Below, one piece after another: positions 7,948 through 16,443 of a stretch of 64,000 nt of DNA (within the stretch, counting starts at the first letter, position 1; the number at the start of each line of letters is the position of its first letter). The position numbers and the translations under genes are program-made. The notes below the pieces were generated by a model. It saw nothing but the letters and a program-made list of their open reading frames with translations, had not been told where the DNA came from and made no database searches. The stretch spans positions 2,418,001 to 2,482,000 of the forward strand of contig OZ245048.1 of NCBI GenBank assembly GCA_965224435.1, given 5' to 3'. Origin of the DNA: JAJRQY01 sp965224435. GTDB lineage: Bacteria > Actinomycetota > Acidimicrobiia > Acidimicrobiales > SZUA-35.

Positions 7948-8853
7948 TTAGCTGATGGCGGCTAGGGGCCGAGATGCAAGGACGTCGCTGGATGACTTGC
8001 GCTGGATTGTTGGGCCTTCGTCTTCGTTGGCAGATACTTTCCCGCCGTCGCCTACGTCGCGGGTTGTGGTGTGGGTAGTGTTGAGAGGACGGGTTTCGAG
8101 CGGTTGAGTATCCAGCGGTCGCCCCTGCATCTCGCCAGCAATTTCCGAGATTGGTGCTTCGACCTCGATCTCGACCACCTTCTTGGCGCCGGCGTAGGTG
8201 TCTTCGTATTCTTGGCCACACAGGGTCTGGATCTCGAACATGACCTCGTCGATGACCTCGCGATAGACAGCTCGGTCACCGACCCTGTTCTTATAGCGCG
8301 CCACATCGATTGGCTTGCCGACATTGATATTGACGGTCCGGAAGAAGTTCGGTCGAGCCGAATCGGGAGGTTGGATGTCTACCGTTCCAATCAAGCCAAT
8401 GGGAATGATTGGTGCCCCCGTCTCGATGGCCAACCTGGCCGCTCCGGTGTGTCCTTTGTGCAGCTTGCCGCTCCTGCTCCGAGTACCTTCGGGATAAATG
8501 CCAAACAGCCCGCCCAGATTGAGCACATGGCGTGCCGCGTCGAGGGCGGCAGTGGCATGGTCGCCGCCTCGACGGTCGATGGGGATCATGCCCAAGGCAG
8601 GAAAAAGCTTGGCGGTTTTCCAGTCATCCAAGTACTCGGCCTTGCCGACGTAGCGGATCCCTCGGGGAAGGACAGCGGGAAGGATGAAAGAGTCGATGGC
8701 GGCCAGGTGGTTGGGACAGAGCACCGCTCCACCACCATCGGGGATATTTTCCAGGCCAGTGACTTCCATCCGCCAAAGGAATTTGAGCATGGGCCTGGCA
8801 ACGGCAAGCGCTACTGGTTGCCAGGATCCAATATTGTCGGGAAGGTCGGCCAC
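7948..8853 (-). CDS. plsC: 1-acyl-sn-glycerol-3-phosphate acyltransferase (PlsC family)
   Basis: 301 residues. The catalytic HX4D motif is in NHLAAIDSFI and the substrate-binding motif in YPEGTRSRSGKLHKGHTG. PlsC proteins acylate lysophosphatidic acid to phosphatidic acid, the precursor of CDP-diacylglycerol used by the PI synthase nearby. Residues ~225-301 are an unusual polar tail with short repeats (RPLDTQPLETRPLN), not part of the catalytic fold and probably disordered. No signal peptide. It is between mshC and thrS on the same strand, with gaps of about 90-100 bases. Confidence 0.9.
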   Translation of the reverse strand: MADLPDNIGSWQPVALAVARPMLKFLWRMEVTGLENIPDGGGAVLCPNHLAAIDSFILPAVLPRGIRYVGKAEYLDDWKTAKLFPALGMIPIDRRGGDHATAALDAARHVLNLGGLFGIYPEGTRSRSGKLHKGHTGAARLAIETGAPIIPIGLIGTVDIQPPDSARPNFFRTVNINVGKPIDVARYKNRVGDRAVYREVIDEVMFEIQTLCGQEYEDTYAGAKKVVEIEVEAPISEIAGEMQGRPLDTQPLETRPLNTTHTTTRDVGDGGKVSANEDEGPTIQRKSSSDVLASRPLAAIS

Positions 8854-8941
8854 GTCCGGACCTTAGTGCACAGCTGACTCCCATGCATCTCCAGTATTCG
8901 AGGTAGTCGGATTGTTTCGTTAGGACAGTCCAAGACCCAGA

Positions 8942-10096
8942 TCAGTTGGCAACCTCGACACCAAGAAGGGCAGCGGCCAAGCCAACGCCCTTGCCGGCGG
9001 CTGCAGCCTCGTCAATAAGGGCAATAGCGGCCGGGGTATCCAGGTCATTGTCCAAGGCAGCGCGCACACCTTCAAGAGCGCCATCTTGCTCACTTGCATC
9101 GGCCGAGGCCGCCACCCATTTGCTCAGACGCTCGACAGCGTCAGGCATGATCTGCTCGTCCCACTCCCAGGCAGTCCGGTAATGATTGGCGACGATGGCC
9201 AAGCGGATGGCCCGCACGTCGAACGTCTTGCGTAGGTCGCTAACAAACACCAGGTTGCCCAACGACTTGGACATCTTCTCCCCGTCCATGCGAACCATGG
9301 CCTGGTGCATCCAGATACCAACGAACCGCTTGCCGGTCGCAGCTTCTGTCTGGGCCGCTTCACACTCATGGTGGGGGAAGATCAGATCGGTGCCGCCACC
9401 GTGGATGTCAATCGTATCGCCTAGCTCTCGCATGGCCAGAGCAGAACATTCAATGTGCCAGCCTGGCCGGCCGCTGCCCCAAAGCGCATCCCAGCAAGGC
9501 TCATCGTCAGACGACGGCTGCCAGAGAACGAAGTCCAGCTGGTTGCGCTTGTTTGGGTCACTGATGTTGCCACCGCGTTCATTGGCGTAGGTCAGCATGG
9601 TCTCGTGGTCATAGCCAGAGATCTGACCAAAGTCGTCCTTCGTGGTCACATCGAAGTAGACGGATCCCGCCGACTCATAGGCGTGGCCCTTTTCCAACAA
9701 GACCGAGATCAGGCTACGGATCTCGGCCATGGCAGAGGTGGCCCGAGGCTCCGACCAGCTGGGAATCATGCCAAGGGCGACCATGTCATCGTCAAAACGA
9801 GCAACTTCGGCCGCCGCTAGGTCCAGGTAGTGCATGCCTAACTCGCGGGCCTTCTTGAGCAAATCATCATCGACGTCGGTGACATTTCGAACACAACGAG
9901 TCTCATAGCCCAGGTCCCGCAAGCGTCGTTGCAGGATGTCATAGCCCATGTACACCGCGGCATGGCCGAGGTGGGTGGCGTCATAGGGCGTGATTCCACA
10001 GGTATAGAGGGTGACGATTGGACCAGGTTCCAGTGGAACAATGGCCTGTCGCCGAGTGTCATAGAGGTGGACGGGACACGTGCCAGGAATACTCAC
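8942..10096 (-). CDS. mshC: Cysteine:glucosaminyl-inositol ligase MshC (mycothiol biosynthesis)
   Basis: CysS-like enzyme of about 384 residues. CGITPYDATHLGHA is the MshC form of the HIGH motif; true CysS normally has CGPTVYD. GRPGWHIECSALA, FPHHE and KMSKSLGNLV follow, and the C-terminal tRNA-recognition domain is short, as in MshC. It condenses cysteine with GlcN-inositol in the third step of mycothiol synthesis, implying mycothiol is the cell's low-molecular-weight thiol. The GTG at 10096 is preferred: TACCCT lies seven bases upstream, the conserved LYDT block starts eight residues in, and it leaves room for promoters divergent from fabI. A TTG at 10180 would add 28 poorly conserved residues. 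Confidence 0.9.
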   Translation of the reverse strand: MSIPGTCPVHLYDTRRQAIVPLEPGPIVTLYTCGITPYDATHLGHAAVYMGYDILQRRLRDLGYETRCVRNVTDVDDDLLKKARELGMHYLDLAAAEVARFDDDMVALGMIPSWSEPRATSAMAEIRSLISVLLEKGHAYESAGSVYFDVTTKDDFGQISGYDHETMLTYANERGGNISDPNKRNQLDFVLWQPSSDDEPCWDALWGSGRPGWHIECSALAMRELGDTIDIHGGGTDLIFPHHECEAAQTEAATGKRFVGIWMHQAMVRMDGEKMSKSLGNLVFVSDLRKTFDVRAIRLAIVANHYRTAWEWDEQIMPDAVERLSKWVAASADASEQDGALEGVRAALDNDLDTPAAIALIDEAAAAGKGVGLAAALLGVEVAN

Positions 10097-10103
10097 GAGT
10101 CGC

Positions 10104-10109
10104 AGGGTA
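10104..10109 (-). promoter_or_regulatory. Candidate -10 box of mshC
   Basis: TACCCT on the minus strand ends seven bases before the GTG at 10096, consistent with a leaderless message and with that start. Confidence 0.4.
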
Positions 10110-10191
10110 GCGAGGTCTCGGCCCAGCCAAGAAATCCGGCCATCGTCAACATCGGTCTGAACATGTCCTCCGGTAACCAAGTCCGGTTCCC

Positions 10192-10197
10192 TATAGT
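10192..10197 (+). promoter_or_regulatory. Candidate -10 box of the enoyl reductase gene
   Basis: TATAGT ends nine bases before the ATG at 10207. This is among the best -10 matches in the window, and the spacing predicts transcription starting at or next to the start codon. Confidence 0.5.
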
Positions 10198-10206
10198 CAG
10201 AGCCTC

Positions 10207-10974
10207 ATGGGAATTGTTCAAGACAAGAAGCTTCTAATCACCGGTGTACTCACCGACTCCTCCATCGCCTTTGGTGTGGCCAAGGTTGCACAGGAAGAAG
10301 GGGCCGAGGTCATCCTCACCGGTTTTGGGCGTGGCTTGCGTTTGACCGAGCGAGTGGCCAAGAAGCTGGACACCATGCCCGAGGTTCTTGAACTGGACAT
10401 CTCCAACGCCGAGCATCGCAAGGATCTGACCGAACACCTTCGCTCCACCTGGGGACACGTTGACGGAGCCCTGCACTCCATCGGATTCGCTCCCCAAAGT
10501 TGTATTGGCGGCGATTTCTTTGCCGCCGAGTGGGAGGACGTCGCCACTGCCATCGAGGTCTCCACCTACTCGTACCGTTCCCTGGCCGACATCGTCGTGC
10601 CCCTCATGCCTGAAGGTTCATCCATTCTTGGTTTGACCTTTGACGCCACCAAAGCATGGCCCGCATATAACTGGATGGGGGTAGCCAAGGCTGGGCTCGA
10701 GTCATTGAATCGCTACCTGGCCCGTGAACTCGGACCAAAGGGCATTCGCAGCAATCTGGTTGCCGCTGGCCCCATCAAGTCCATTGCCGCCAAGTCCATC
10801 GACGGATTCAGCGTCTATGAGGACGCCTGGGAAGAACGCTCACCCTTGGGCTGGGACATCAAGGACACCAGCGGGGTGGCCAAGAGCTGTGTCGCCCTAA
10901 TGTCAGACTTCTTCCCCCAGACCACCGGACAGATCATCCATGTCGACGGTGGCTGCTCCGCAGTGGGCGCCTAG
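10207..10974 (+). CDS. fabI: NADH-dependent enoyl-ACP reductase, InhA/FabI type
   Basis: 255-residue short-chain dehydrogenase. The N-terminus (LLITGVLTDSSIAFGVAKVA) carries the FabI/InhA form of the NAD loop; the active site is in YNWMGVAKAGLESLNRYLAREL (Tyr-X6-Lys), and the C-terminal block (DFFPQTTGQIIHVDGG) is typical. It reduces trans-2-enoyl-ACP in the last step of the FAS-II elongation cycle in the cytoplasm. Sequence details such as LTDSSIAF and AYNWM are closer to InhA than to E. coli FabI. It is divergent from mshC, with a leaderless-type promoter. Confidence 0.94.
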   Translation: MGIVQDKKLLITGVLTDSSIAFGVAKVAQEEGAEVILTGFGRGLRLTERVAKKLDTMPEVLELDISNAEHRKDLTEHLRSTWGHVDGALHSIGFAPQSCIGGDFFAAEWEDVATAIEVSTYSYRSLADIVVPLMPEGSSILGLTFDATKAWPAYNWMGVAKAGLESLNRYLARELGPKGIRSNLVAAGPIKSIAAKSIDGFSVYEDAWEERSPLGWDIKDTSGVAKSCVALMSDFFPQTTGQIIHVDGGCSAVGA

Positions 10975-11136
10975 ACACTCCGGCTCAACAAGTCGTCTGC
11001 ACAGAATCTTCACCCAGGGCCCAACCACTCCACATACTTGATTCCTATTCTCCCCTACCGACGGGTAACAGTAGTGTCTTGAGAAATGGCAAGTTTGTGA
11101 AAAATGACTCTGGAAGACGTCATTGGAAGAGTGCGC

Positions 11137-11832
11137 ATGGGTAAGCGAATCCTGATCATCGAAGACGAAGTCGACCTGGCCGAACTCATCGCGTCACGAT
11201 TGCGCAGTGAAGGCTTCATCGTCGATATTTGTGGTGACGGCAAATCTGGCGTTGAGCGCTGCTTCACCACCGAACCTGACCTGGTGATCCTTGACCTCAT
11301 GCTTCCCGAACTGGACGGCCTGGAGGTTTGTCGCCAGATCCAGCAACACCGGCGAACTCCCGTGGTGATGGTTACAGCCAAAGACGACGAAAGCGACGTC
11401 TTGATCGGCCTTGGAGTGGGAGCAGATGATTACATCACCAAACCCTTCAGCCCTCGCGAGCTTGCCGCCCGGGTCCATGCGGTACTGCGACGAACCGGCG
11501 AGCAACAAGCCGAGCGAGACATCTTCGTCAACGGCGACGTGCAGTTGGACAAGTCAGCCAGAACCGCTTCACGACAAGGAGAGCTCGTCCACCTCACGGC
11601 CACCGAATTTGATCTTGCACTCACCCTCATGACGGCCAATGGTGCGGTTCTTAGTCGAGAACAGCTACTGCACCAGGTCTGGGACTATCGAGATGGATCT
11701 GGTGCCCGCACTGTTGACAGTCATGTTCGGGCCGTGCGTTCCAAGCTCGGTGATGATCTGATCCGTACCGTGCACGGAGTTGGGTATGCGGTGCGAACTG
11801 GGGCGACTGCTGTTGAGCAGTCGCCAGCGTGA
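11137..11832 (+). CDS. OmpR/PhoB-family response regulator
   Basis: 231 residues. Receiver domain with acidic pair IEDE near residue 9, phospho-acceptor Asp in LVILDLMLPELDGLEV, conserved Thr/Lys (VVMVTAKDDE, DDYITKPFSPREL), then a winged-helix trans_reg_C domain (LTATEFDLALTLM ... GSGARTVDSHVRAVRSKL). ATG at 11137 is chosen over 11104 because GGAAG precedes it and MGKRILIIEDE is the normal N-terminus. The stop overlaps the kinase start by GTGA, so the pair is translationally coupled. The stimulus cannot be read from the sequence. The ~160 bases upstream show nothing definite. Confidence 0.95.
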   Translation: MGKRILIIEDEVDLAELIASRLRSEGFIVDICGDGKSGVERCFTTEPDLVILDLMLPELDGLEVCRQIQQHRRTPVVMVTAKDDESDVLIGLGVGADDYITKPFSPRELAARVHAVLRRTGEQQAERDIFVNGDVQLDKSARTASRQGELVHLTATEFDLALTLMTANGAVLSREQLLHQVWDYRDGSGARTVDSHVRAVRSKLGDDLIRTVHGVGYAVRTGATAVEQSPA

Positions 11833-12974
11833 GCCAACAAGACGCTAACGGTCCCAGGACATCTAGCCAGGACCGTTACTCCACGGCGACCGACCGAGTC
11901 GATCGCCTCACGGAACTGTTTGATCGGGCTCTCCCCTTCGGCTCGGCCCGGCCTTTGGACCGAATCCAATCAATCAAGCTCAAACTGAGCATCCTCATCC
12001 TTGCGGGCATCGGCATCACCATGACCAGTTTGACGGTCAGCTTCTGGCTCAACGTTCGAACTCGGTATGGGCTTGTTATCAGTGTGGTTGTTGCTCTGGC
12101 GCTGGTGCAGATTCTCGCCCGCGGTATCACGTCGCCTCTTCGCGAAATGTCCAAAGCAGCCGACGCCATGGCCGACGGAGACCTAGACCAGCTAGTTCGG
12201 GTTACCGGCAACGATGAGGTTGGCCAGCTAGCCCAATCGTTCAATGGGATGGCAGTTCGGATCGCGGAGTTGGAGCGCCAGCGTCGCGACATGATCGCCA
12301 ATGTCAGCCACGAGCTGCGAACCCCCATTGCCGTCATCCAAGGAAACCTGGAGAACCTGGTTGATGGCATCGAGGACAACGACGAAGCAACGGTTGCCGC
12401 CATGCTTCGCCAGACCAACCGACTTGCCCGGCTAGTCGATCAGTTGATGGACCTGTCTCGGCTGGAGGCTGGTGCTAGTCCGATGCAGGTTCGGGCCATG
12501 GACCTTATTGCCGTTACCCAGCAGGCGGTGCAAGAAGCCAGAATGCGCGATCCCGAACCGCCGATCTCTGTCACGACTCCGGGGTCTTTGCCGATGGAGG
12601 GTGATCCCGAGCGCCTTCATCAGGTATTGACGAACCTGTTGGACAATGCCATCCGATTCCATCGCGGATCTCATCCCATTGAGGTCACGATTACGGCTGC
12701 CGGAGAGGGTGCGACAATCCTGGTTGAAGATTCAGGCCCAGGCATTCCGCCGGATGAATTGGACCGAATCTTCGAACGCTTCCACCGGGCTGACCCTGAC
12801 CGGTCGACTGCTCGGGGAGGTAGCGGCCTTGGCCTCGCCATCTGTCACGGAATTGTTGATCTGCATCGTGGCTCCATCAGCGCAGCCAACCGGATTAACG
12901 GCGGGGCCATGATCTCGGTCCATCTACCCGTCTCTTCTGTTACAGCTCCCGAGCAAAGAACTGGCGAAGCATAG
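11829..12974 (+). CDS. Membrane sensor histidine kinase
   Basis: 381 residues. Two membrane segments near residues 50-100 have almost no extracytoplasmic loop between them, so this is not a classic periplasmic sensor. A HAMP domain (RGITSPLREMSKAADAMADGD), HisKA dimerisation domain with phospho-His in VSHELRTPIAVIQ, and HATPase domain with N box (LLDNAIRF), G1 (VEDSGPGIPP) and G2 (ARGGSGLGLAI) follow. It is the partner of the response regulator in the preceding gene. The last 35 bases overlap the convergent HD-domain gene. Confidence 0.95.
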   Translation: MSQQDANGPRTSSQDRYSTATDRVDRLTELFDRALPFGSARPLDRIQSIKLKLSILILAGIGITMTSLTVSFWLNVRTRYGLVISVVVALALVQILARGITSPLREMSKAADAMADGDLDQLVRVTGNDEVGQLAQSFNGMAVRIAELERQRRDMIANVSHELRTPIAVIQGNLENLVDGIEDNDEATVAAMLRQTNRLARLVDQLMDLSRLEAGASPMQVRAMDLIAVTQQAVQEARMRDPEPPISVTTPGSLPMEGDPERLHQVLTNLLDNAIRFHRGSHPIEVTITAAGEGATILVEDSGPGIPPDELDRIFERFHRADPDRSTARGGSGLGLAICHGIVDLHRGSISAANRINGGAMISVHLPVSSVTAPEQRTGEA

Positions 12975-13530
12975 GCTCGTAGTAGTCCAGAGTTGGTGTG
13001 GCGTAGTCAGGGTCAAAGGCAGGCATGTCGTATTTGGCGATGAACTCATCGCAAAGGTCATAGAACTCGTGACCCTTGTATTGGTCTCGGGCATTGCGGT
13101 CACCGCCTAGGTGATGCCAGAAGTGGTAGCCCTGGAAGATGCCGTGCTTGGCCACCATCCAGTGGTAACCCTCACTGACGAATGGCTTGACGATGGCGGC
13201 GGCGATTTCCGGGTGATTGTCGGGAGACAGCAAGTCGCCAACGTCGTGCAACAGACAGCACATCAAGTACTTCTCGTCCTTGCCATCCAACTCTGCCCGG
13301 TAGGCGGTTTGCAGGCTATGGAAGAGGCGGTCGACGGCAAAGCCACCGGCTGCGGTCTCGATTCCTTTGAGCTGAGCCAGCACATTGTCGGCAACACCTG
13401 CGGCCAGATCTTGGTGCTGACCCATGATGATTTGCCAGTCTTGCTTGGTCGAATCCTCCATGCGAATGAAGGTCGCCGCTCCTGGCTCGGTTGAGGTGGT
13501 GTAGAGATTCGGTGCTTCGGTGGATGTCAT
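12940..13530 (-). CDS. HD-domain protein (metal-dependent hydrolase or diiron oxygenase)
   Basis: 196 residues from the ATG at 13530, which has GAGGAA seven bases upstream; the longer frame to 13599 lacks support. HD-type metal site: a His near the N-terminal third (LFHSLQTA), CLLHDVGD, then HWMVAKHGIFQGYHFWHHLGG with several further His and a final Asp-rich segment. The number of His residues and the HDVGD context fit HD proteins generally, including the PhnZ/MIOX-like oxygenase subgroup, so phosphohydrolase is not certain. It is convergent with the kinase. The substrate is unknown. Confidence 0.8.
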   Translation of the reverse strand: MTSTEAPNLYTTSTEPGAATFIRMEDSTKQDWQIIMGQHQDLAAGVADNVLAQLKGIETAAGGFAVDRLFHSLQTAYRAELDGKDEKYLMCCLLHDVGDLLSPDNHPEIAAAIVKPFVSEGYHWMVAKHGIFQGYHFWHHLGGDRNARDQYKGHEFYDLCDEFIAKYDMPAFDPDYATPTLDYYEPMLRQFFAREL

Positions 13531-13665
13531 ATCCGGTTCCTCGGGTTGTGTCGGCGGCGTGGCTGATTCACCGGACCAAACGTAGGCCCCAACAACCAAC
13601 TAAGCCAGTTTGACTGTATTCTTGTGCTTACATTCTTCCTGTTGTCTTTATATCATGTTGGCATA

Positions 13666-13679
13666 CGAACGTCTGTTCG
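13666..13679 (+). promoter_or_regulatory. LexA (SOS) box upstream of the DUF222/HNH gene
   Basis: CGAAC-GTCT-GTTCG is a perfect match to the mycobacterial/actinobacterial LexA consensus (CGAAC-N4-GTTCG), flanked on the right by the expected A. It ends 39 bases before the ATG at 13719. The surrounding sequence is AT-rich (TTTATATCATG just upstream), as expected for a promoter. Confidence 0.8.
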
Positions 13680-13718
13680 ATATCGTAAGGAATGGGAATC
13701 AAACTAGAAGGAGACACA

Positions 13719-15131
13719 ATGGCCGAAACCAACACAACAACCACACCCACCAGCTGGGACGCCATCACCAACCTCCGCCAACAACTCCTCAACATCCCAA
13801 CCACCAACCTCACAACCAACCAACTCGCCACCCTCACCCAAAACATTCGATTGTTGGAAACAGCTACCGCCACCATCAAAATCCGGATCGCCAACCGGGC
13901 CGAAAAACTCATGGAGGACGGTCAAAGCCCCGACCCAACCGAAACCTCCCTCGCCAACGGCCGAGTCTCCGCCAAAACCGCCCGCCAAGAAGCCGCCCGC
14001 GCAAAAACCGCGGAAGAACTCCCCGGCCTCGGTGACGCACTCCGAGACGATGACATCAGTCCCGACCACATCGACACCATTTCCCGCCAAACCAAAAACT
14101 TGACCGATGAGGAACGTGCCAGTCTCAAAGAAGACGAAGAAGACCTCGTCAACAAAGCCAAAAACTTGCCCGTCGACACGTTCAACCGGCACCTCGCCCG
14201 CAGAATCGACGACATCCGCCAAGACCACGGCCGTGCAACTGAACGCAAACAACGAGCCGAATCCTTCTTCCGCCACTGGACCGACAAAACCACTGGCATG
14301 GGCCGTATCACCGGTGCGTTAGACCCCGAACGATTCGAAGCCATCATCAATGCCATCGAAACAGAAATGCGGGCTATGGCCCATACCGCCAAACGAGACG
14401 GCTCAACCGAGACTCTTCACCTGAATGACCATCTCGCCGCATCCGCACTGGTTGAACTGATTTCCCATGGCAACGGCAGCCAAGGCCGACCAAACATTGT
14501 GGTAATTACTGACGAAGAAACCCTGTCATCGGGGCCGCACGATCACACGGTGCGTGAAACCCGCAACGGCCACGATCTGTCAACCGAAGCCATCACCCGG
14601 GTGTGCTGTGATGCTGTCATGCAACGAGTCATCATCGACACTGACGGAGTCGCCATCAATGTCGGTCGTGCTCAACGCACAGCCACTCCTGCTCAATGGT
14701 CAGCGTTGAATGCCATGCACGCCACCTGCGCCTGGGCGGGATGTGACCGACCCATCTCGTGGTGTCAAGCACACCACATCCAAGAATGGGACCACGACGG
14801 CCCCACTGATCTGGACAATCTTGTGCCGTTGTGTTCCACCCACCATCATCGGGTGCATGAAGGCCACTGGAACATCAAACTACTACCTGACCGGACCCTC
14901 AAGATTTACCAACCCGACGGCATGCATTACACCAACACGGTCCCGGATCGCCTCCAGAACTGGCTTGGCCGCAAGAATCCATCCAAATCTAATGGCCGGA
15001 CCGCTGCTAGAGCGACGGCCCCACCAGGCCCCAAAACATCGGGCCATCGTGGGCCAAGGGTCAAGACTGTTTCGGCTAGAGCCGGGTCGAGAACCCGTCG
15101 GGCATCGGACCGACAATCCAGCCGACAATAG
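13719..15131 (+). CDS. DUF222 / HNH endonuclease-domain protein (13E12-like)
   Basis: 470 residues from the ATG at 13719, which has a strong AGAAGGAGA ribosome site. Residues 1-300 are the DUF222 region with long helices. The C-terminal HNH module (about 335-385) has CAWAGCDRP, CQAHHIQEW, DNLVPLC and THHHRVHEG, so both the His-Asn-His core and the paired Cys metal site are intact. The tail is basic. This is the family called 13E12 repeats in M. tuberculosis, often multicopy; its biological role is unsettled. Codon use is unlike its neighbours, very rich in AAC, ACC and CAA on the coding strand, hinting at recent transfer. A LexA box precedes it. Confidence 0.92.
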   Translation: MAETNTTTTPTSWDAITNLRQQLLNIPTTNLTTNQLATLTQNIRLLETATATIKIRIANRAEKLMEDGQSPDPTETSLANGRVSAKTARQEAARAKTAEELPGLGDALRDDDISPDHIDTISRQTKNLTDEERASLKEDEEDLVNKAKNLPVDTFNRHLARRIDDIRQDHGRATERKQRAESFFRHWTDKTTGMGRITGALDPERFEAIINAIETEMRAMAHTAKRDGSTETLHLNDHLAASALVELISHGNGSQGRPNIVVITDEETLSSGPHDHTVRETRNGHDLSTEAITRVCCDAVMQRVIIDTDGVAINVGRAQRTATPAQWSALNAMHATCAWAGCDRPISWCQAHHIQEWDHDGPTDLDNLVPLCSTHHHRVHEGHWNIKLLPDRTLKIYQPDGMHYTNTVPDRLQNWLGRKNPSKSNGRTAARATAPPGPKTSGHRGPRVKTVSARAGSRTRRASDRQSSRQ

Positions 15132-15239
15132 GCAATGCCGGGCGGGTTGGAGTGCAGGAAAGCAGGCAGTGAGGCGCTTCAACGCGCCCGCTTGTCACGC
15201 CTGGGATCCAGAGATGCGCTTCGCCTGTCGAATCGCTCG

Positions 15240-16418
15240 TTAGCAGACGGCGTTGACATAGGGATAGGGGTTCACGGCACGGCCGCCTCCAGGATGTACT
15301 TCAAAATGCAGATGCGGGATCCCGCGAGCATTTCCGTCATCCCCGACATAGCCAATGATGTCACCAGCGTTTACTGATCCCGAAGCCCCATAGTCAGATA
15401 GGTGGGTGCCGTAGTAATAGTTGCCATCATTGCCTTGCAGGTGGAAGGAACGACCGCCGACACGATTGGACCGATGAGACACCGTCCCTGACACCGGTGC
15501 AGCAATTGGCGTACCAATCGAAGCCATCATGTCGACACCCTTATGGCGCCGACCACCAGACCGGGCGTATCCCCACGAATCAATGAACGACACCGCACCG
15601 GCAACCGGACAATAGGTCAAAACCGTGCCCGCCGACGGAGCAGCACTGGACGTGCCCGAGTCTGAGTCGCCAGATCCTGATCCACCAGAATCTGATCCCC
15701 CTGAACCACCTGAGCTGCTGGGCTGGGCGGCAGCGGCCTCGGCCGCCTTACGTCGTTCCTCGGCCTTGCGTCGAGCCTCCGCTTGGCGCCGCTCTTCTTC
15801 CTTGCGTCGCTCTTCAGCCAGACGCTTAGCCTCTATCTCTTCGAGCCGGGCAAGCTCTACACCAATCTCATCCCGAGTCGAAACAAGTTCCGCTAACAGC
15901 TCTTCTTGAGCAATTGTGGCGGCAGCGAGTGCCGCTTCGGAGACATCCAGATCCTCCAACAGGACCCGGTACAGCTCCAGCGAATCGATATTGCTACCAA
16001 CCGCCAGCTCGTTCAAGGTCGCCGCTCGCAAGGAGACAATCGGATTGTCCGTGGCCAACAAGCCAACCTCGGGATCACCGTCGATGAAGTCCGAGATTGC
16101 CGCCGCACTTGCTTCATCCAACACCAGAGCGACTTCTGTTTCGAGGCGACCGGTTTCGGCCTCTGCAATCGAGATCTCTTGCTCCAGACTGCCAAGCGCA
16201 GTTTCCGCGTCAGAAAGCTGGGTCACGAGCTTCTGCAGGCGTTCTCGGGTTTCGTCCAGACCAGGAGTTCGCTGGGCCTCAGCGGGAATGGCCGCAGCAG
16301 AGACAGCAACGAGGACCAAGACAGCGACCAGCCGCGGCCAGCACTGGAGCGTGACCCCACCGGTCCGGCCAAATTTTGCGACGAGTCCCACAGCTACAAA
16401 AGGATAGTGGGCTAGCAC
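15240..16418 (-). CDS. Secreted M23 (LytM) peptidase with coiled coil
   Basis: 392 residues from a GTG. A hydrophobic export segment near residues 29-48 ends in AEAQ. Two coiled-coil stretches follow (about 55-95 and 170-235), the second a very charged RKEEERRQAEARRKAEERR run, then a Gly/Ser/Asp linker, and a C-terminal LytM domain with HKGVD and HLHFEVHPGG, the complete zinc site. Such proteins cut peptide cross-links in peptidoglycan or, like EnvC, activate amidases through the coiled coil; the intact metal site favours hydrolysis. It is convergent with the DUF222 gene. The ribosome site is weak. Confidence 0.9.
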   Translation of the reverse strand: MLAHYPFVAVGLVAKFGRTGGVTLQCWPRLVAVLVLVAVSAAAIPAEAQRTPGLDETRERLQKLVTQLSDAETALGSLEQEISIAEAETGRLETEVALVLDEASAAAISDFIDGDPEVGLLATDNPIVSLRAATLNELAVGSNIDSLELYRVLLEDLDVSEAALAAATIAQEELLAELVSTRDEIGVELARLEEIEAKRLAEERRKEEERRQAEARRKAEERRKAAEAAAAQPSSSGGSGGSDSGGSGSGDSDSGTSSAAPSAGTVLTYCPVAGAVSFIDSWGYARSGGRRHKGVDMMASIGTPIAAPVSGTVSHRSNRVGGRSFHLQGNDGNYYYGTHLSDYGASGSVNAGDIIGYVGDDGNARGIPHLHFEVHPGGGRAVNPYPYVNAVC

Positions 16419-16443
16419 CCATTGTCACTATGAGTGGACCAAC

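Noticed and set aside
13704..14276. Long minus-strand frames inside the DUF222 gene
   Set aside because: Shadow frames caused by the gene's skewed C/A-rich codon use; no start signals or family match.
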